Counted from the first letter of the stretch, positions 34,132 to 43,583 are shown. The stretch: 64,000 nucleotides of DNA from Streptomyces sp. NBC_01381 (GCF_026340305.1 NZ_JAPEPI010000001.1:2046001-2110000), one strand, 5' to 3'. Translations and numbers: made by a program. The notes: generated by a model not told the origin, from the letters alone.

Positions 34132-36083
34132 GGGGCGACCACCGCCTGGGTCTTCACGGTGATCTCCGTGATGGTGTCCGGGGCCGGGCGGACGACGGCG
34201 CGCCAGACCGTGTCGTCGCCGCCCTCGATGACGAAGGTGGGAGAGGCGTGGAGCGTCCCGGCCGGGTCCTCCCAGCCGACGAGGCCGGGCATGGCGGCAC
34301 CCGCGGGAGGGTCGGTCTCGCGATTGCCGGTGCCGGGCAGGGCCACGGCCAACTCGACCCGGACGCGCTGCACGACCGGCGCGGGGAGGGTGAACGCCTG
34401 CACGAGCACGGAGTGCCCGAAGCGCTCCTCGTACGTGGTCTCGCCCGCGTACTTCACGCGAGGGCGGGGAGCACGGGCCGTGCCGTCTTCCGGGGGCGAG
34501 GCATCGGCCGTGCCGGTGGCCCGGCCGCTGCGCCGCGAGCCCGCGCGGGCTCGCCGGTCCGGAAGCTCTTCGTCGTCGTCGGGCGCCGCGGTGGCGCGGC
34601 CCGTGGAAGAGGTGCCGTAGTCCGTGGCGCCCCCGGTTCCCCAGGCGCCGCCGACCAGCGGGGAGAAGCGGGCGCTTGCCGCGCCCAGTGCCACGTTCGC
34701 CGAACCCTCTCGGGTGGATCCACCCAGCTGGAGGAGCTCGTCGACCGCTTCCTTGAGGCGGGTGAAGGTGGTGCGGACGAAGGTCCGGTCCTGACCCTCG
34801 AGGCGTTGGTGGTTCCACGCGTCATGCGTGGGGGGTTCAGCCTCGGCGTAAGTGGCGTCCATCTCCTCGGCGGCGCGGAAGACGCCGGCGTACGACAGGA
34901 GTTCGGCCCCGGTCTCACGCCCCGGCCAGTAGGTGACCACCAGCTCCGCGGGGCGCATCAGTGCCACGTGGTGCACGGACCGCTCGACCTGAACCATCTC
35001 CATGGCCCGGCGTGCGGCGGGGGAAGGCTCGAGAGGGACCACCGGGCGCTGGACGAGTCCCAGCCGCCCCAACTCCCTGATGGGCTTCTGGCACGACAGC
35101 GTTCGGCCCTCATCCGTGGCCAACTGGCGGTAGGCGTCCACGAAGAGATTGAGCGGGGTGGTGGTGCGCGGGTCCGGGACGGGGAAATCGTGCCCTTCAC
35201 AGGTGACGGAGAACCGCATGGGCAGAGTGCCGTCGGCGCGCTCCAGCATCTTGGGCCACAGGTGCCAGGCCACCGTCTCGGAGAGGTAGGCCGCGGCCTC
35301 CTTGGGCTCCAGGCCGTCGAGTTGGGGATCGAGGACGACGATGCTGGTACCGGTCTCGTCCTTGCCGAACGGTGCGAGGCCCAGTTGGCGAGCCGTCTCC
35401 TCCGCGCCGGCGCCGACGAGCGGGTCGATCACGTCTCCGGAAGCGTCACCCCACCAGTGCCGGCCCGTAAAGCGCCGCTCATTGCCCTCGGCGTCCCTGT
35501 CCCGATAGCTGCTCCACAGGGCGCAGCCGATCAGGCGGGTCTCCAACTCTCCCCGGTCGTTGCGGCAGCGGGTGTGCACGAGCACCGTGCCGAGGCTGGA
35601 GAGAAGGTAGAAGATGGCCTTGCCGAAGCCGTAGGTGCCGCCGCCGAGCTTGGTGTCGCGGGGCTCACCCACGTTCCGGACGAAGGCGACGAAGTCCTGA
35701 CGGCCCTTGGCGATCTCGTCGGCACGGATCGGGCCGCCGAGGCCGTTCGTGCCCCGGTCGGAGATCGTCATGATCCGGATGCCCGCGCGCAGCGCCTTGC
35801 GCAGGGCGAGATGGTCGTTCGAAGGAGCACCGTTCAGCAGGAGCCTGCGCCACGCGTCGGCAGACGCCGGGCCCACGTATCCCAGGTCGATGCCGAACCG
35901 GACAGGTCCGTCGTGCCGCGAGTCCTTGGCGTCCCAACTGTTCTGGGCGGCTTCCCGTACGAGGATGGTGAGCAGGTCCAACTCGGGGCGGCCGAGCTGG
36001 TTGCGAATGCCCTCGGCCGCGCTCGCGCCTTCCGGCGGATACGGCTGGGAGCGCCACTGTGGTTCGGTGCGCGCGTCTGTCAC
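34128..36083 (-). CDS. GHKL (MutL/MORC-like) ATPase
   Basis: 651 aa. The Bergerat ATP-binding fold is well preserved: N box LVREAAQNSWDAKD (Glu44, Asn48), G1 box ISDRGTNGLGG (Asp109), and G2 lid GGGTYGFGKA (147-156). A middle region (about 200-400) would correspond to an S5-like transducer. From about 480 there is a charged low-complexity linker (PDDDEELPDRRARAGSRRSG), and then a beta-rich C-terminal domain. GTG 36083 overlaps the upstream stop (GTGA). In MutL/MORC relatives ATP binding closes a dimeric clamp on DNA; here it is presumably the switch of the defence complex. Confidence 0.88.
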   Translation of the reverse strand: MTDARTEPQWRSQPYPPEGASAAEGIRNQLGRPELDLLTILVREAAQNSWDAKDSRHDGPVRFGIDLGYVGPASADAWRRLLLNGAPSNDHLALRKALRAGIRIMTISDRGTNGLGGPIRADEIAKGRQDFVAFVRNVGEPRDTKLGGGTYGFGKAIFYLLSSLGTVLVHTRCRNDRGELETRLIGCALWSSYRDRDAEGNERRFTGRHWWGDASGDVIDPLVGAGAEETARQLGLAPFGKDETGTSIVVLDPQLDGLEPKEAAAYLSETVAWHLWPKMLERADGTLPMRFSVTCEGHDFPVPDPRTTTPLNLFVDAYRQLATDEGRTLSCQKPIRELGRLGLVQRPVVPLEPSPAARRAMEMVQVERSVHHVALMRPAELVVTYWPGRETGAELLSYAGVFRAAEEMDATYAEAEPPTHDAWNHQRLEGQDRTFVRTTFTRLKEAVDELLQLGGSTREGSANVALGAASARFSPLVGGAWGTGGATDYGTSSTGRATAAPDDDEELPDRRARAGSRRSGRATGTADASPPEDGTARAPRPRVKYAGETTYEERFGHSVLVQAFTLPAPVVQRVRVELAVALPGTGNRETDPPAGAAMPGLVGWEDPAGTLHASPTFVIEGGDDTVWRAVVRPAPDTITEITVKTQAVVAP

Positions 36084-37123
36084 TTGCTCTCCCCGAGCAT
36101 GGCGGCCAGATGTCTCTCCACCCCGGTCATCGGGAGAGGGCTTGGTGAGGGCACGGTGAGATCCACCGTGTATTCGACGTCGGTCACGTTGCCGGGCACC
36201 TCGGCGACGGCGAGGTCGGCGGTCGTGATGCGGGGGAAGCCGGCGCCGACCGCATACCAACGCTCTTCGCGGATGAGGAGGCGGGTCGTGCGGTAGCGCT
36301 CCGCGTCGACCGTGTGATACCCGACCTCGGCGAGGAGGCCGAGCAGTGTGCTCTCGTCGTCGCACAGCCGCAGCGCCCGTTCCACCAGGTCCACGACGCT
36401 CGTCCCCTCGCCCCCCTCGGGCACACGCTCGACGCGCAGGCAGGCGAGTTGAAGGGAGCCGCCCTCCGGTGGTTCCAGTTGGCGCAGGCCATGGACGCGT
36501 ACGCGCAGTGCGTCGCCGGTGGTGGTCTTCACCTCGACGGCGTCGGTTCCAGAGGTGAAGTCGTGCGGACAGCCGCTCGGCCCCGTCCACAGTCTGTGGG
36601 CGCTGGGGTTCTCGGCGAGGAGGCGAAGCAGTATGTGCAATTCGCCGTACAGGCCTGCGAGTTGTTCCGGGCCCAGCAGCGTTCCGGACGTGCGGAACAG
36701 GGCTCGCCAGCGATCCAGGACCCGGTGCAGGGCCTTGAGCGCCTGGGAGGAGGCGGGAGTCTGCTCTTCCTCGCCGAGTCCGGCCATCTCCCGCAGGACG
36801 TTCTCGCCGAGTCCGGTGAACACGTCGTCGAGGTCGCGGCGCAGGCAGCCGAGATCGGCGTAGTACTGGAAGATGTCCTCGTCCTCCAGGGGACGCCTGC
36901 GCAGGCGCAGTACCTGGCCGTCGCGGATCTCGCGGACGTGCTGATTCCCGGCGATCGGTATCAGCAGGTGCCGATGACCCTCGTGATCGACGGCGGCGAG
37001 GACCGGGCCGCGCGATGTGGTGACCGGCAGCGGGGCGGTGCGCAGCCGGTTGTCCGCGGACACGGGGGTGAGCAGGAGATCCCGCCAGCTCTCCTCCAGC
37101 GTCCGCCGGAATATGTCGGTCAC
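36080..37123 (-). CDS. DUF4420 PD-(D/E)XK nuclease-like protein
   Basis: 347 aa matching the DUF4420 family, annotated as PD-(D/E)XK motif proteins. The nuclease core is visible: Glu161 in AGLYGELHILLRLL, Asp194 and E197-V-K199 in SGTDAVEVKTT, i.e. the E...D-X2-E-X-K arrangement. An N-terminal beta-rich domain (residues 1-110) precedes it. The ATG at 37123 overlaps the Z1 gene stop (ATGA). It is the likely DNA-cutting subunit of the operon. Confidence 0.88.
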   Translation of the reverse strand: MTDIFRRTLEESWRDLLLTPVSADNRLRTAPLPVTTSRGPVLAAVDHEGHRHLLIPIAGNQHVREIRDGQVLRLRRRPLEDEDIFQYYADLGCLRRDLDDVFTGLGENVLREMAGLGEEEQTPASSQALKALHRVLDRWRALFRTSGTLLGPEQLAGLYGELHILLRLLAENPSAHRLWTGPSGCPHDFTSGTDAVEVKTTTGDALRVRVHGLRQLEPPEGGSLQLACLRVERVPEGGEGTSVVDLVERALRLCDDESTLLGLLAEVGYHTVDAERYRTTRLLIREERWYAVGAGFPRITTADLAVAEVPGNVTDVEYTVDLTVPSPSPLPMTGVERHLAAMLGESK

Positions 37124-39696
37124 GCTGCGTCCTCGCCCTCGAGCGTACGCAGGTCCTCGTCGTCGGTGTCCTCCAGCCGGATGCCGGAGAGGTCCGCCGA
37201 GATGTAGCTGCCGTCCCAGTCGACCGCGCTGTCCTGCCGGGGTTCCGGGAAGACCAGCCCGATGCCGATCACGTGATCCTCGGCGTCGAGCGGCTCACGG
37301 GACTTCTTGCGGAGCTCGGAGGGACGGGAGTCCTTGTCGATCGGGTACAGCACGAGCAGACCGGTGTCCGGGAGCTGCTTGCGGCGCTCCCGCTTGATCT
37401 CGTCCTCCTCCAGCCCACGGGGGACGTCCACCAGGTCGACGGTGGCGTCGGCCCGGCTCATGAGGGTCTTGATGTCGGCGAAGTCCGGTTCTCCCGTGGG
37501 GCTTTGGAGACGGGCACGCGTGATGCGACCGACGGCGATGTCCGGGGCGAAGGTGAAATCGGTGTCGGTGTCGCCGGCGCGGTTGCCGACGATCGCGACG
37601 TTCCAGCGCAGCAGGGAGCCTTGCTGAACGCGACGCCGAACGTATGAGGAGATCAGGGCGGCGTCGCACTCCTGGGAGCTCTCGTGGAAGCGGTACCTGC
37701 TCAGGAAGTCGAGCACATCGGTGTGCGGGACTCCATGCAGGATGTGACGACCGTCCTCGGGGCGCGAGTCCTGTGTGACGGCTTCTGCGACAGCGCGACG
37801 CACCAGGTCGCGCGCGGCATTCTGGTTGTCGCGCAGCCAGTCGGCCCGGGTGTGGAAGTAGCGGGTCTGAATCCGGCGACCGCCGTACGCCGCGCTGGCC
37901 CTGATCGCGGACTGCATCTTGGCCGCGGCGGTCACCCGCAGCACCGGGTGGGTGCGCAGGCGGACCGCGAACGTCTGCGGGGTCTCGTTCTCGTGGAGGT
38001 ACACGTCGATGTCGCGACGCATGTCCGCCTCGACCGTGGCCAGATGCCGGAAGGCGGCGTGGAGTTCGTCCGTCATCCACACGCGGGGGAGATCGGCGTA
38101 CCCGTGCCGGAAACCGAACCAGCGGCCCATCTGGAGCAGGGTGTCGTATGCCGAGGCCGCGCGGACGAAGTAGGTGACGGCGAGTCCTTCCAGGGTGAGG
38201 CCTCGGGAGAACTTGTTGCCGCCGACCGCGATGGCGACCACCGGGCCGTTGTCGTAGTCGAGGGTGTCCTCGCTGTCGGAGTTGTCCATGATGATCCGGC
38301 AGTCGCCGATCACGCCCGGCAACTCTTCCAGGAGCGTGTCGAAGGGGACCTTCGTCTCCCCGAAGTCCTCGGCGGCGACCCGCGCGGTCTCCTCGTCCCA
38401 GAGGGTGCGCAGCCGCCGCAGCGTGCCGGGGTCGTCCAGGTGGTCCAGGGTGTGCGCGCGGATCTTCTTGAGCGGTATCCGGAAGCTGTTGTGGACCTGG
38501 ATGCGCATGCTGGTGTGGATCAGCATGGTGGCGTGCTTGTTGCCGGTGCCGCGTACCCGGCGGGCGGCCGAGGTGAGCCAGAAGTACTGGACGGCCTCTT
38601 CGAGGGTGTCGGTGATCTCGGGCGTGAAGCCGTCGGCGTCCGCCCTCGTCGAGGGGCTTACCAGGGGGACGTCCTCGGCGGGGACGCTGCGGATCATGTC
38701 GTACCCGTCGTCCACGTCCTCGGGGTCCTCGCCGTCGAGGGCGTACCGACCGAAGAGGACCTCCGTGCCGAAGTGCGCCTTGGGCTGGGGCAGGTTGACG
38801 ATGAAGTCGCTCGGATACAGGTCCTTCGCCGCCGGGTCGATGAGGACGTTGGCGAAGGGGGTCGCGGTATATCCGACGTACGCAGCCTTCGGCAGGGTGT
38901 CGAGAATGCGGAGGATCAGCGGATTGATCGATGTGGTGGCGACGCTGGCCTGGTCGGCCTCGTCGTCGATCACCAGCGCGGGTGCCTGCTGCAGGTAGTC
39001 GGAGGCCGACTCCAGCCAGAGGGCGAACTTGCGGAGCACGGTGGCGTTCTTCTTCACCACGCACAGCACGTGGGTGCTGTTGCTGCCGCCGAAGAAGGAA
39101 GCGGCGTTCTCCGTCGGGACGAAGTCACGGTCGAGGCCGGTGAGTTGGGACCAGCTGGTCGGGTTCGACTCCACCAGTTGTTGGGCGAGCCGGGCCTGGG
39201 TCTGGCGACGCAGGCCGTTGTGGATCCCGGCGAGAACGATGAAGAGCTTGTAGCCGCGGTCGGCCGCCTTGGCCATCACCGAGGTGAAGTTGGTGGTCTT
39301 GCCGGACTGTACGTAGCCGACCACGAGGCCACGCGTGGAGAAGTCGGGTTCCTTGGGGTGGTTGAGCAGCGAGACGACGCGCGTGGATGCCGAGTCGAGG
39401 TCCTCGATCGCGTCCGGTCCCCAGCCGGACCTCTCCAGCTCGCGCTGGATGGCGGGCCACGCGCGGTCGTTCTCGCGCGGGCCGGTGTACCAGGTCTCCC
39501 GGTTGCCGTTGACGGCTACCCGCGGCTCCTCCATCTCCTTGATCGAGAGCAGCTGGTGTTCGTGGAACTCGCGAATGCGCTGGATCCGCTCGTCGTCGAC
39601 CCCGAGGATCTCCAGCTGCTTCACCGCCTCTGTGGGTGTGCTGGTTTCGAGGAGGTTGCGGAAGACGTCGTACATTCCGCCGAGTTCGCCGCTCAC
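37120..39696 (-). CDS. Z1-domain superfamily II helicase-like ATPase
   Basis: 858 aa. The ATPase core has Walker A GYVQSGKTTNF (127-137) and a DEAD-like Walker B ALVIDDEADQAS (240-251). The Z1 domain follows with VGGNKFSRGLTLEGL and the motif VI-like LLQMGRWFGFRHGY. GTG 39696 is the start, with AAGGAG seven bases upstream; it is the first gene of the defence operon. Z1 proteins occur with DUF4420, GHKL ATPases and methylases in restriction-type loci, where they are thought to translocate on or remodel DNA. Confidence 0.9.
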   Translation of the reverse strand: MSGELGGMYDVFRNLLETSTPTEAVKQLEILGVDDERIQRIREFHEHQLLSIKEMEEPRVAVNGNRETWYTGPRENDRAWPAIQRELERSGWGPDAIEDLDSASTRVVSLLNHPKEPDFSTRGLVVGYVQSGKTTNFTSVMAKAADRGYKLFIVLAGIHNGLRRQTQARLAQQLVESNPTSWSQLTGLDRDFVPTENAASFFGGSNSTHVLCVVKKNATVLRKFALWLESASDYLQQAPALVIDDEADQASVATTSINPLILRILDTLPKAAYVGYTATPFANVLIDPAAKDLYPSDFIVNLPQPKAHFGTEVLFGRYALDGEDPEDVDDGYDMIRSVPAEDVPLVSPSTRADADGFTPEITDTLEEAVQYFWLTSAARRVRGTGNKHATMLIHTSMRIQVHNSFRIPLKKIRAHTLDHLDDPGTLRRLRTLWDEETARVAAEDFGETKVPFDTLLEELPGVIGDCRIIMDNSDSEDTLDYDNGPVVAIAVGGNKFSRGLTLEGLAVTYFVRAASAYDTLLQMGRWFGFRHGYADLPRVWMTDELHAAFRHLATVEADMRRDIDVYLHENETPQTFAVRLRTHPVLRVTAAAKMQSAIRASAAYGGRRIQTRYFHTRADWLRDNQNAARDLVRRAVAEAVTQDSRPEDGRHILHGVPHTDVLDFLSRYRFHESSQECDAALISSYVRRRVQQGSLLRWNVAIVGNRAGDTDTDFTFAPDIAVGRITRARLQSPTGEPDFADIKTLMSRADATVDLVDVPRGLEEDEIKRERRKQLPDTGLLVLYPIDKDSRPSELRKKSREPLDAEDHVIGIGLVFPEPRQDSAVDWDGSYISADLSGIRLEDTDDEDLRTLEGEDAA

Positions 39697-40128
39697 TTTG
39701 TCTCCTTACCGGGCCGCGCGTGGCGCCACTACCCCGAGTACTTGCCTGGCTCGACGAAGTGGAGCCGTGAAATTCCGGAATGCGCGCTCGGCGCTATTCG
39801 GGGTGCAGGCCGACCGGGCTCACCGCTGGGGCAATACAGCCGAGATGCCGGGGGCCTTTGAGGCGGGGCGCCTGTGTGATGCCGTGGGTGGGCACGTCGC
39901 GGTGCCGGTCGGCGGAGGGCGCGTAAGGCATGGGCTGTGATGTTCCTCGGGAGCGCGGGGCCGGGTCTGCGCAAGCAGATGCAACGGCTCGGCAGTCCCC
40001 AATTTCCCCTGCGACGGTATCGCACGGGAGTTTTATCGGGGGCATGGATGCCGAAGTGCGGGACCAAGGGCTTGGCCAAAGGTCCTGAAAGGGTCCCGAC
40101 GGCTGGATTTCGGCGGTCCGCCGTTCGG
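39697..40128. other. Gene-free stretch upstream of the defence operon
   Basis: 432 bases, less GC-rich than the flanks in places (CCCCAATTTCCCCTGCG, GGAGTTTTATCGGGGG). It should contain the operon promoter, which I could not place with confidence. Short open frames here lack ribosome sites and codon bias. No inverted repeat or att-like duplication of the other operon end was recognised by eye. Confidence 0.5.
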
Positions 40129-41145
40129 TTATGGCCTCCCGTGACACTCCCCATAAACCCGCCCCGACCCACACCAACACCCCTCATCCCCCCGAGGCGG
40201 CCACCCCACGGCCCGCCCCCGTGCCGCCAGCGTCGTCGCGTACTGCGGCAGCAGGGACACGTCCGTCGGCTCAGAGCCCTCCGACGCCGCGAACGCCTCG
40301 TACGACGGGACCGTTCCCGTCACGATGCCCAGGTTTGGGGTGCCGGAGGCGGCCAGTTCTCGTAGTGACGACTCTATGGTCGACAAGTGCGCCTCGTGGG
40401 ACGGGTATTCCGATTCCAGCGACGGGTACGCCGTCAGGAGTTCTTCCAGTTCCGTTGACGGCCAGTGCAGGATCGCCACCGGGAACGGGCGGGACAGCGC
40501 CTCCCTGTACGAGCCCAACTCCGCCTGGATTCGGGAGATTTCCGCGCGGAGTTCCGCGGGGTCCTGTGAGCCGAGGGACCAGATGCGCTTGGGGTCGTGG
40601 AGTTCGTCCAGGGGGACGGGGGACGTCGAGATCTCGTCCGCCAGGGCGTCCCAGGAGTCGTGCTCCGCGCCCAGCAGGCGGCGTACGCGGTGGCGGCCGA
40701 AGAGCAGGGGGCGCTTCTCGTACGACGGGTCGTTGACGTCCGTCTCCGTCAGGAGCAGTTCCACCGCCTCGGTGAAAGTCTCCTGCGCCTGGGTCAGTTC
40801 GTCGTGCGATTCGAGGGACTCCGCCACGATCACCCACGGGGCCGGGTCCCGCGGAGCCGCCGCCCGGACTCCGTCGATGATCGCCCGTGCCTCCGCCTCG
40901 TGGCCGTATTCCCAGAGGTTCGAGGCCTTCAGGGCGCGGATGAGGAGCGGGGCCGAGGCCGGGCTGGCGGCCTCCGGGGACAGGAGACGGTCGTAGAGCG
41001 TCGTTGCTCGGTCGCGTTCGCCGGCCAGCTCCAGGTGGGCCGCGGCCTGGAGCAGGAGCTGCTCGGCGTCCTCGGGGTACAGGCCGGCCGTGCGCTCAAG
41101 GCGCTCGGCTTCGGCGATGTGGTCGGCAGGCGTGTCGGGGCGCAT
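40129..41145 (-). CDS. SEC-C zinc-motif protein with TPR-like helices
   Basis: 338 aa. A mostly helical, TPR-like N-terminal region (residues 1-120, with LYPEDAEQLLLQAAAHLELAG repeats) leads to a middle domain and a C-terminal SEC-C zinc motif, CWCGSGRVYGECHG. SEC-C motifs bind zinc and occur in SecA tails and in many unrelated proteins. The ATG at 41145 is preceded by TACGGT with 7-nt spacing, indicating a leaderless message. Function unknown. Confidence 0.85.
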   Translation of the reverse strand: MRPDTPADHIAEAERLERTAGLYPEDAEQLLLQAAAHLELAGERDRATTLYDRLLSPEAASPASAPLLIRALKASNLWEYGHEAEARAIIDGVRAAAPRDPAPWVIVAESLESHDELTQAQETFTEAVELLLTETDVNDPSYEKRPLLFGRHRVRRLLGAEHDSWDALADEISTSPVPLDELHDPKRIWSLGSQDPAELRAEISRIQAELGSYREALSRPFPVAILHWPSTELEELLTAYPSLESEYPSHEAHLSTIESSLRELAASGTPNLGIVTGTVPSYEAFAASEGSEPTDVSLLPQYATTLAARGRAVGWPPRGDEGCWCGSGRVYGECHGRP

Positions 41146-41152
41146 ACGGGAC

Positions 41153-41158
41153 ACCGTA
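41153..41158 (-). promoter_or_regulatory. Leaderless promoter -10 of the SEC-C gene
   Basis: On the minus strand the hexamer is TACGGT, 7 nt before the ATG at 41145. Confidence 0.5.
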
Positions 41159-41207
41159 CTGCCGAGGGGGTGGATTGCAGGAGGGTTGCCGTGGCGATCG
41201 GCGTCGG

Positions 41208-41246
41208 CTCGTGGGCATGGCTCGTGGGCATGGCTTGTGGGCATGG
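41208..41246 (+). repeat. Three-copy 13-bp tandem repeat
   Basis: CTCGTGGGCATGG, CTCGTGGGCATGG and CTTGTGGGCATGG follow one another in the region between the divergent SEC-C and sortase genes. Confidence 0.8.
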
Positions 41247-41299
41247 CTTGTTCGGCGTGTTGGGTTTATCTTGCGGGCGGTCTTGGGAGGAGGGTGCGC

Positions 41300-42109
41300 G
41301 TGCGGGTTCCTGTTGTTGTGCAGGGGCGGCGGAGGACCTCCTCCGTCCGCGCGCTGTGGAACCTTGCCGAAGTCGCCGTCACCCTCGGCGTCGTACTCCT
41401 TCTTCTCGTCGCCCATCAGCTGTGGTGGACCAACCGGCAGGCCCGGGAGGGCGCCGAGCGCCAGGTCCACGCCCTTGAGGAGGAGTGGGGGCGCGATTCT
41501 CAAAACTCCCGTGACTCCCGTGACTCCCGCGACTCCGCCGTGGAGCAGCCGGCTCCCTCCGGCGGCGCGGAGGATGCGCCCGCCTCCGACCCGGACGACG
41601 CCGATCCGCCCTCGCCCCGCCGGCAGCAGCAGGCCGCCCAGGCCCCCACCCCCCGCTGGGATCAGGCCTACGCCGTCCTCCGCATCCCCCGGATCGGGAT
41701 CCGGGTCCCCGTCGCGGAAGGGGTCAGCAAGAGCGGCGTACTCAACAAGGGGTACGTCGGGCACTACGGGCGCACCGCCCAGCCCGGCCAGGGCGGGAAC
41801 TTCGCCCTTGCGGGGCATCGGAACACCCACGGTGAGCCGTTCCGGCGGATCGATCGGCTGAGGGGTGGGGATGAACTGGTCGTCGAGACCAAGGGGGCCG
41901 TTTACACGTACGTCGTCGACAAGACCCTCGCCCAGACCTCCGCCGGTGACAGCGGCGTCATCGCTCCCGTGCCCCGCAGTCGCCTCAAGCCCGGCCACGG
42001 GTACAGCTCGCCCGGGTACTACATCACCCTCACCACCTGCACTCCGGAGTACACCTCCAAGTACCGGCTCATCGTGTGGGGGAAGCTGCAGTCCATGCGC
42101 CCCAGGTGA
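41300..42109 (+). CDS. Class E sortase
   Basis: 269-aa membrane-anchored transpeptidase that attaches LAXTG proteins to the cell wall. One N-terminal helix (about residues 22-40) is followed by a low-complexity stalk with three RDS repeats (direct repeat CCCGTGACT in DNA) and a sortase barrel. Catalytic residues are His173 (LAGHRN), Cys247 (TLTTCTPEY) and Arg256 (YRLIVWG). GTG 41300 is favoured because GGGAGG lies about 10 bases upstream; GTG 41294 is an alternative. A protein with an LAATG signal is encoded at 47610. Confidence 0.92.
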   Translation: MRVPVVVQGRRRTSSVRALWNLAEVAVTLGVVLLLLVAHQLWWTNRQAREGAERQVHALEEEWGRDSQNSRDSRDSRDSAVEQPAPSGGAEDAPASDPDDADPPSPRRQQQAAQAPTPRWDQAYAVLRIPRIGIRVPVAEGVSKSGVLNKGYVGHYGRTAQPGQGGNFALAGHRNTHGEPFRRIDRLRGGDELVVETKGAVYTYVVDKTLAQTSAGDSGVIAPVPRSRLKPGHGYSSPGYYITLTTCTPEYTSKYRLIVWGKLQSMRPR

Positions 42110-42198
42110 CCTCCCTGGTATAACGGCTGTACGCGATATGTCGTATCGGCGAGCGAGCGAGCGAGTAGCTGGCGAGTAGCTGGAGAGGGGGGACCGCA

Positions 42199-42519
42199 GT
42201 GCAGGACGTACTCCGTAAGTGGAAGGGCGCCCTTCGGCCCACCGGGCTGCTGCTCTTCCTTCTCGTCGAAGTCGTACTCCTCGATGCCGGCAGCCTCAGC
42301 GCCGCCGTCGCCCTCGCCGCCACCGCCGCCGCAGGGTCCGCGCTCGCCCTCTGCTCCCTGATCGCCGCGCGCTGCGCGCCCGCCGTGCCCCCGACCCGGG
42401 TGCGTACGGCCATCCGCGACCGCGAGCAGCGCACCGCGTTCCTGCCCCAGCGCGACCCCGACGCCGCCGGGCGCAGGCGGCCCCGAGCACCGGGACGTCT
42501 CGTCCCGACGGCCGCGTAG
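42199..42519 (+). CDS. DUF6412-like small membrane protein
   Basis: 106 aa from GTG 42199 with GGAGAGGGGGG upstream. Two hydrophobic helices (TGLLLFLLVEVVLL and a following Ala-rich helix) precede a basic, Arg/Pro-rich tail (RTAIRDREQRTAFLPQRDPD). It sits 101 bp before a YidC paralogue, an arrangement that recurs in Streptomyces, so it may assist that insertase. The region upstream has GCGAGCGAGCGAGCGAG and a doubled AGTAGCTGG, simple repeats. Confidence 0.78.
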   Translation: MQDVLRKWKGALRPTGLLLFLLVEVVLLDAGSLSAAVALAATAAAGSALALCSLIAARCAPAVPPTRVRTAIRDREQRTAFLPQRDPDAAGRRRPRAPGRLVPTAA

Positions 42520-42620
42520 GGCGCACACAGCCACCACTGAGCAGTGCCCGTCCCCACGTGGGTCGTCACGCCGAAACGTACTTCTTCCTCGGCACGACGA
42601 GACCCCCGGAGGGTTCCTCC

Positions 42621-43403
42621 ATGTCCGCCTTTATGTCCCTCTTCGCCGACCTGGTCGGCTCCATCGCCGATCTGCTGCAGCCGGTCTTCCACGGCTCCGC
42701 GATGGCCGCCGCCATCGTGCTTTTCACCGCGTGTGTACGTCTCCTCGTCCACCCCTTGTCGCGGGCCTCGGCCCGCGGCCAGAAGGCGCGCGCCAAGCTG
42801 TCGCCGCAGATCGCGGAGTTGCGCAAGAAGCACGCCAAGAACCCCGAGAAGCTGCAGAAGGCGGTCCTTGAGCTGCACCGGAAGGAGAAGGTCTCCCCGC
42901 TCTCCGGGTGCCTGCCCAGCCTCTTCCAGCTTCCGGCGTTCTTTCTGCTCTACCACCTGTTCTCCAGCACGAGCATCGGCGGCGAGGCCAACGCCCTGCT
43001 CGATCACAAGCTCTTCGCCGCGCCCCTCGGCGGGCGCTGGGCCGACGCTCTCGGCGACGGCGGGGTCTTCGGGGCGCAGGGGCTCGTCTATCTCGGGCTC
43101 TTCGCGATCGTCGCGGCCGTCGCCACCTTCAATTTCCTGCGTACGAAGAAGCAGATGGCGGCGAGCGCCGCGACCACGCCCGCCGGTGACGCGGGGCAGC
43201 AGATGCCCGGCATGGGGGCGATGGCCGCGATGACCAAGGTCATGCCCCTCATGTCCTTCATGACGCTGTTCACCGTCGCCTTCGTGCCGCTGGCCGCCGC
43301 GCTGTACGTCGTCACCAGCACCACCTGGAGCGCGGTCGAGCGGGCCGTGCTCTACCGCGACATGCCGTACGGGGCCGGGGCGCTGGCTGCTACTGCCGGG
43401 TAA
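42621..43403 (+). CDS. YidC/Oxa1-family membrane insertase (accessory copy)
   Basis: 260 aa. The Oxa1 core is present: a first helix (AMAAAIVLFTACVRLLVHPL), a cytoplasmic coiled hairpin (KLSPQIAELRKKHAKNPEKL), then KVSPLSGCLPSLFQLPAFFLLYHLF split around the conserved GCLP, and the final pair of helices (MTLFTVAFVPLAAALYVVTS). It lacks the large periplasmic domain of Gram-negative YidC and is shorter than the housekeeping actinobacterial copy, which is normally beside rpmH and rnpA. Its clients are unknown. GGAGGG precedes the ATG. Confidence 0.9.
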   Translation: MSAFMSLFADLVGSIADLLQPVFHGSAMAAAIVLFTACVRLLVHPLSRASARGQKARAKLSPQIAELRKKHAKNPEKLQKAVLELHRKEKVSPLSGCLPSLFQLPAFFLLYHLFSSTSIGGEANALLDHKLFAAPLGGRWADALGDGGVFGAQGLVYLGLFAIVAAVATFNFLRTKKQMAASAATTPAGDAGQQMPGMGAMAAMTKVMPLMSFMTLFTVAFVPLAAALYVVTSTTWSAVERAVLYRDMPYGAGALAATAG

Positions 43404-43482
43404 CGGTCCGGTCTGTGAACAGGGTCTTGCAGGATGGACGGTGACCTTGGAGGATCGGCCAAACCTCCGATGGCCGCAACCC

Positions 43483-43522
43483 TTCCCCAAGCTCTCAACT
43501 TCGTTCGAGCAGGGGAGACCCC
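43483..43522. repeat. Imperfect hairpin element before the FAH gene
   Basis: CCCCAAGCTC and GAGCAGGGG can pair around TCAACTTCGTTC. From memory this resembles a hairpin often seen between Streptomyces genes; only one copy was noticed in this window. Confidence 0.4.
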
Positions 43523-43583
43523 ATTCCGGGCCACGCGGACAGCCAGGGAGTACTGGGCGCGCTCGACCAAAGGGAGATTGACC

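Noticed and set aside
41500..41560. CCCGTGACT repeats as a regulatory array
   Set aside because: They lie inside the sortase coding region and simply encode RDS repeats of the stalk.
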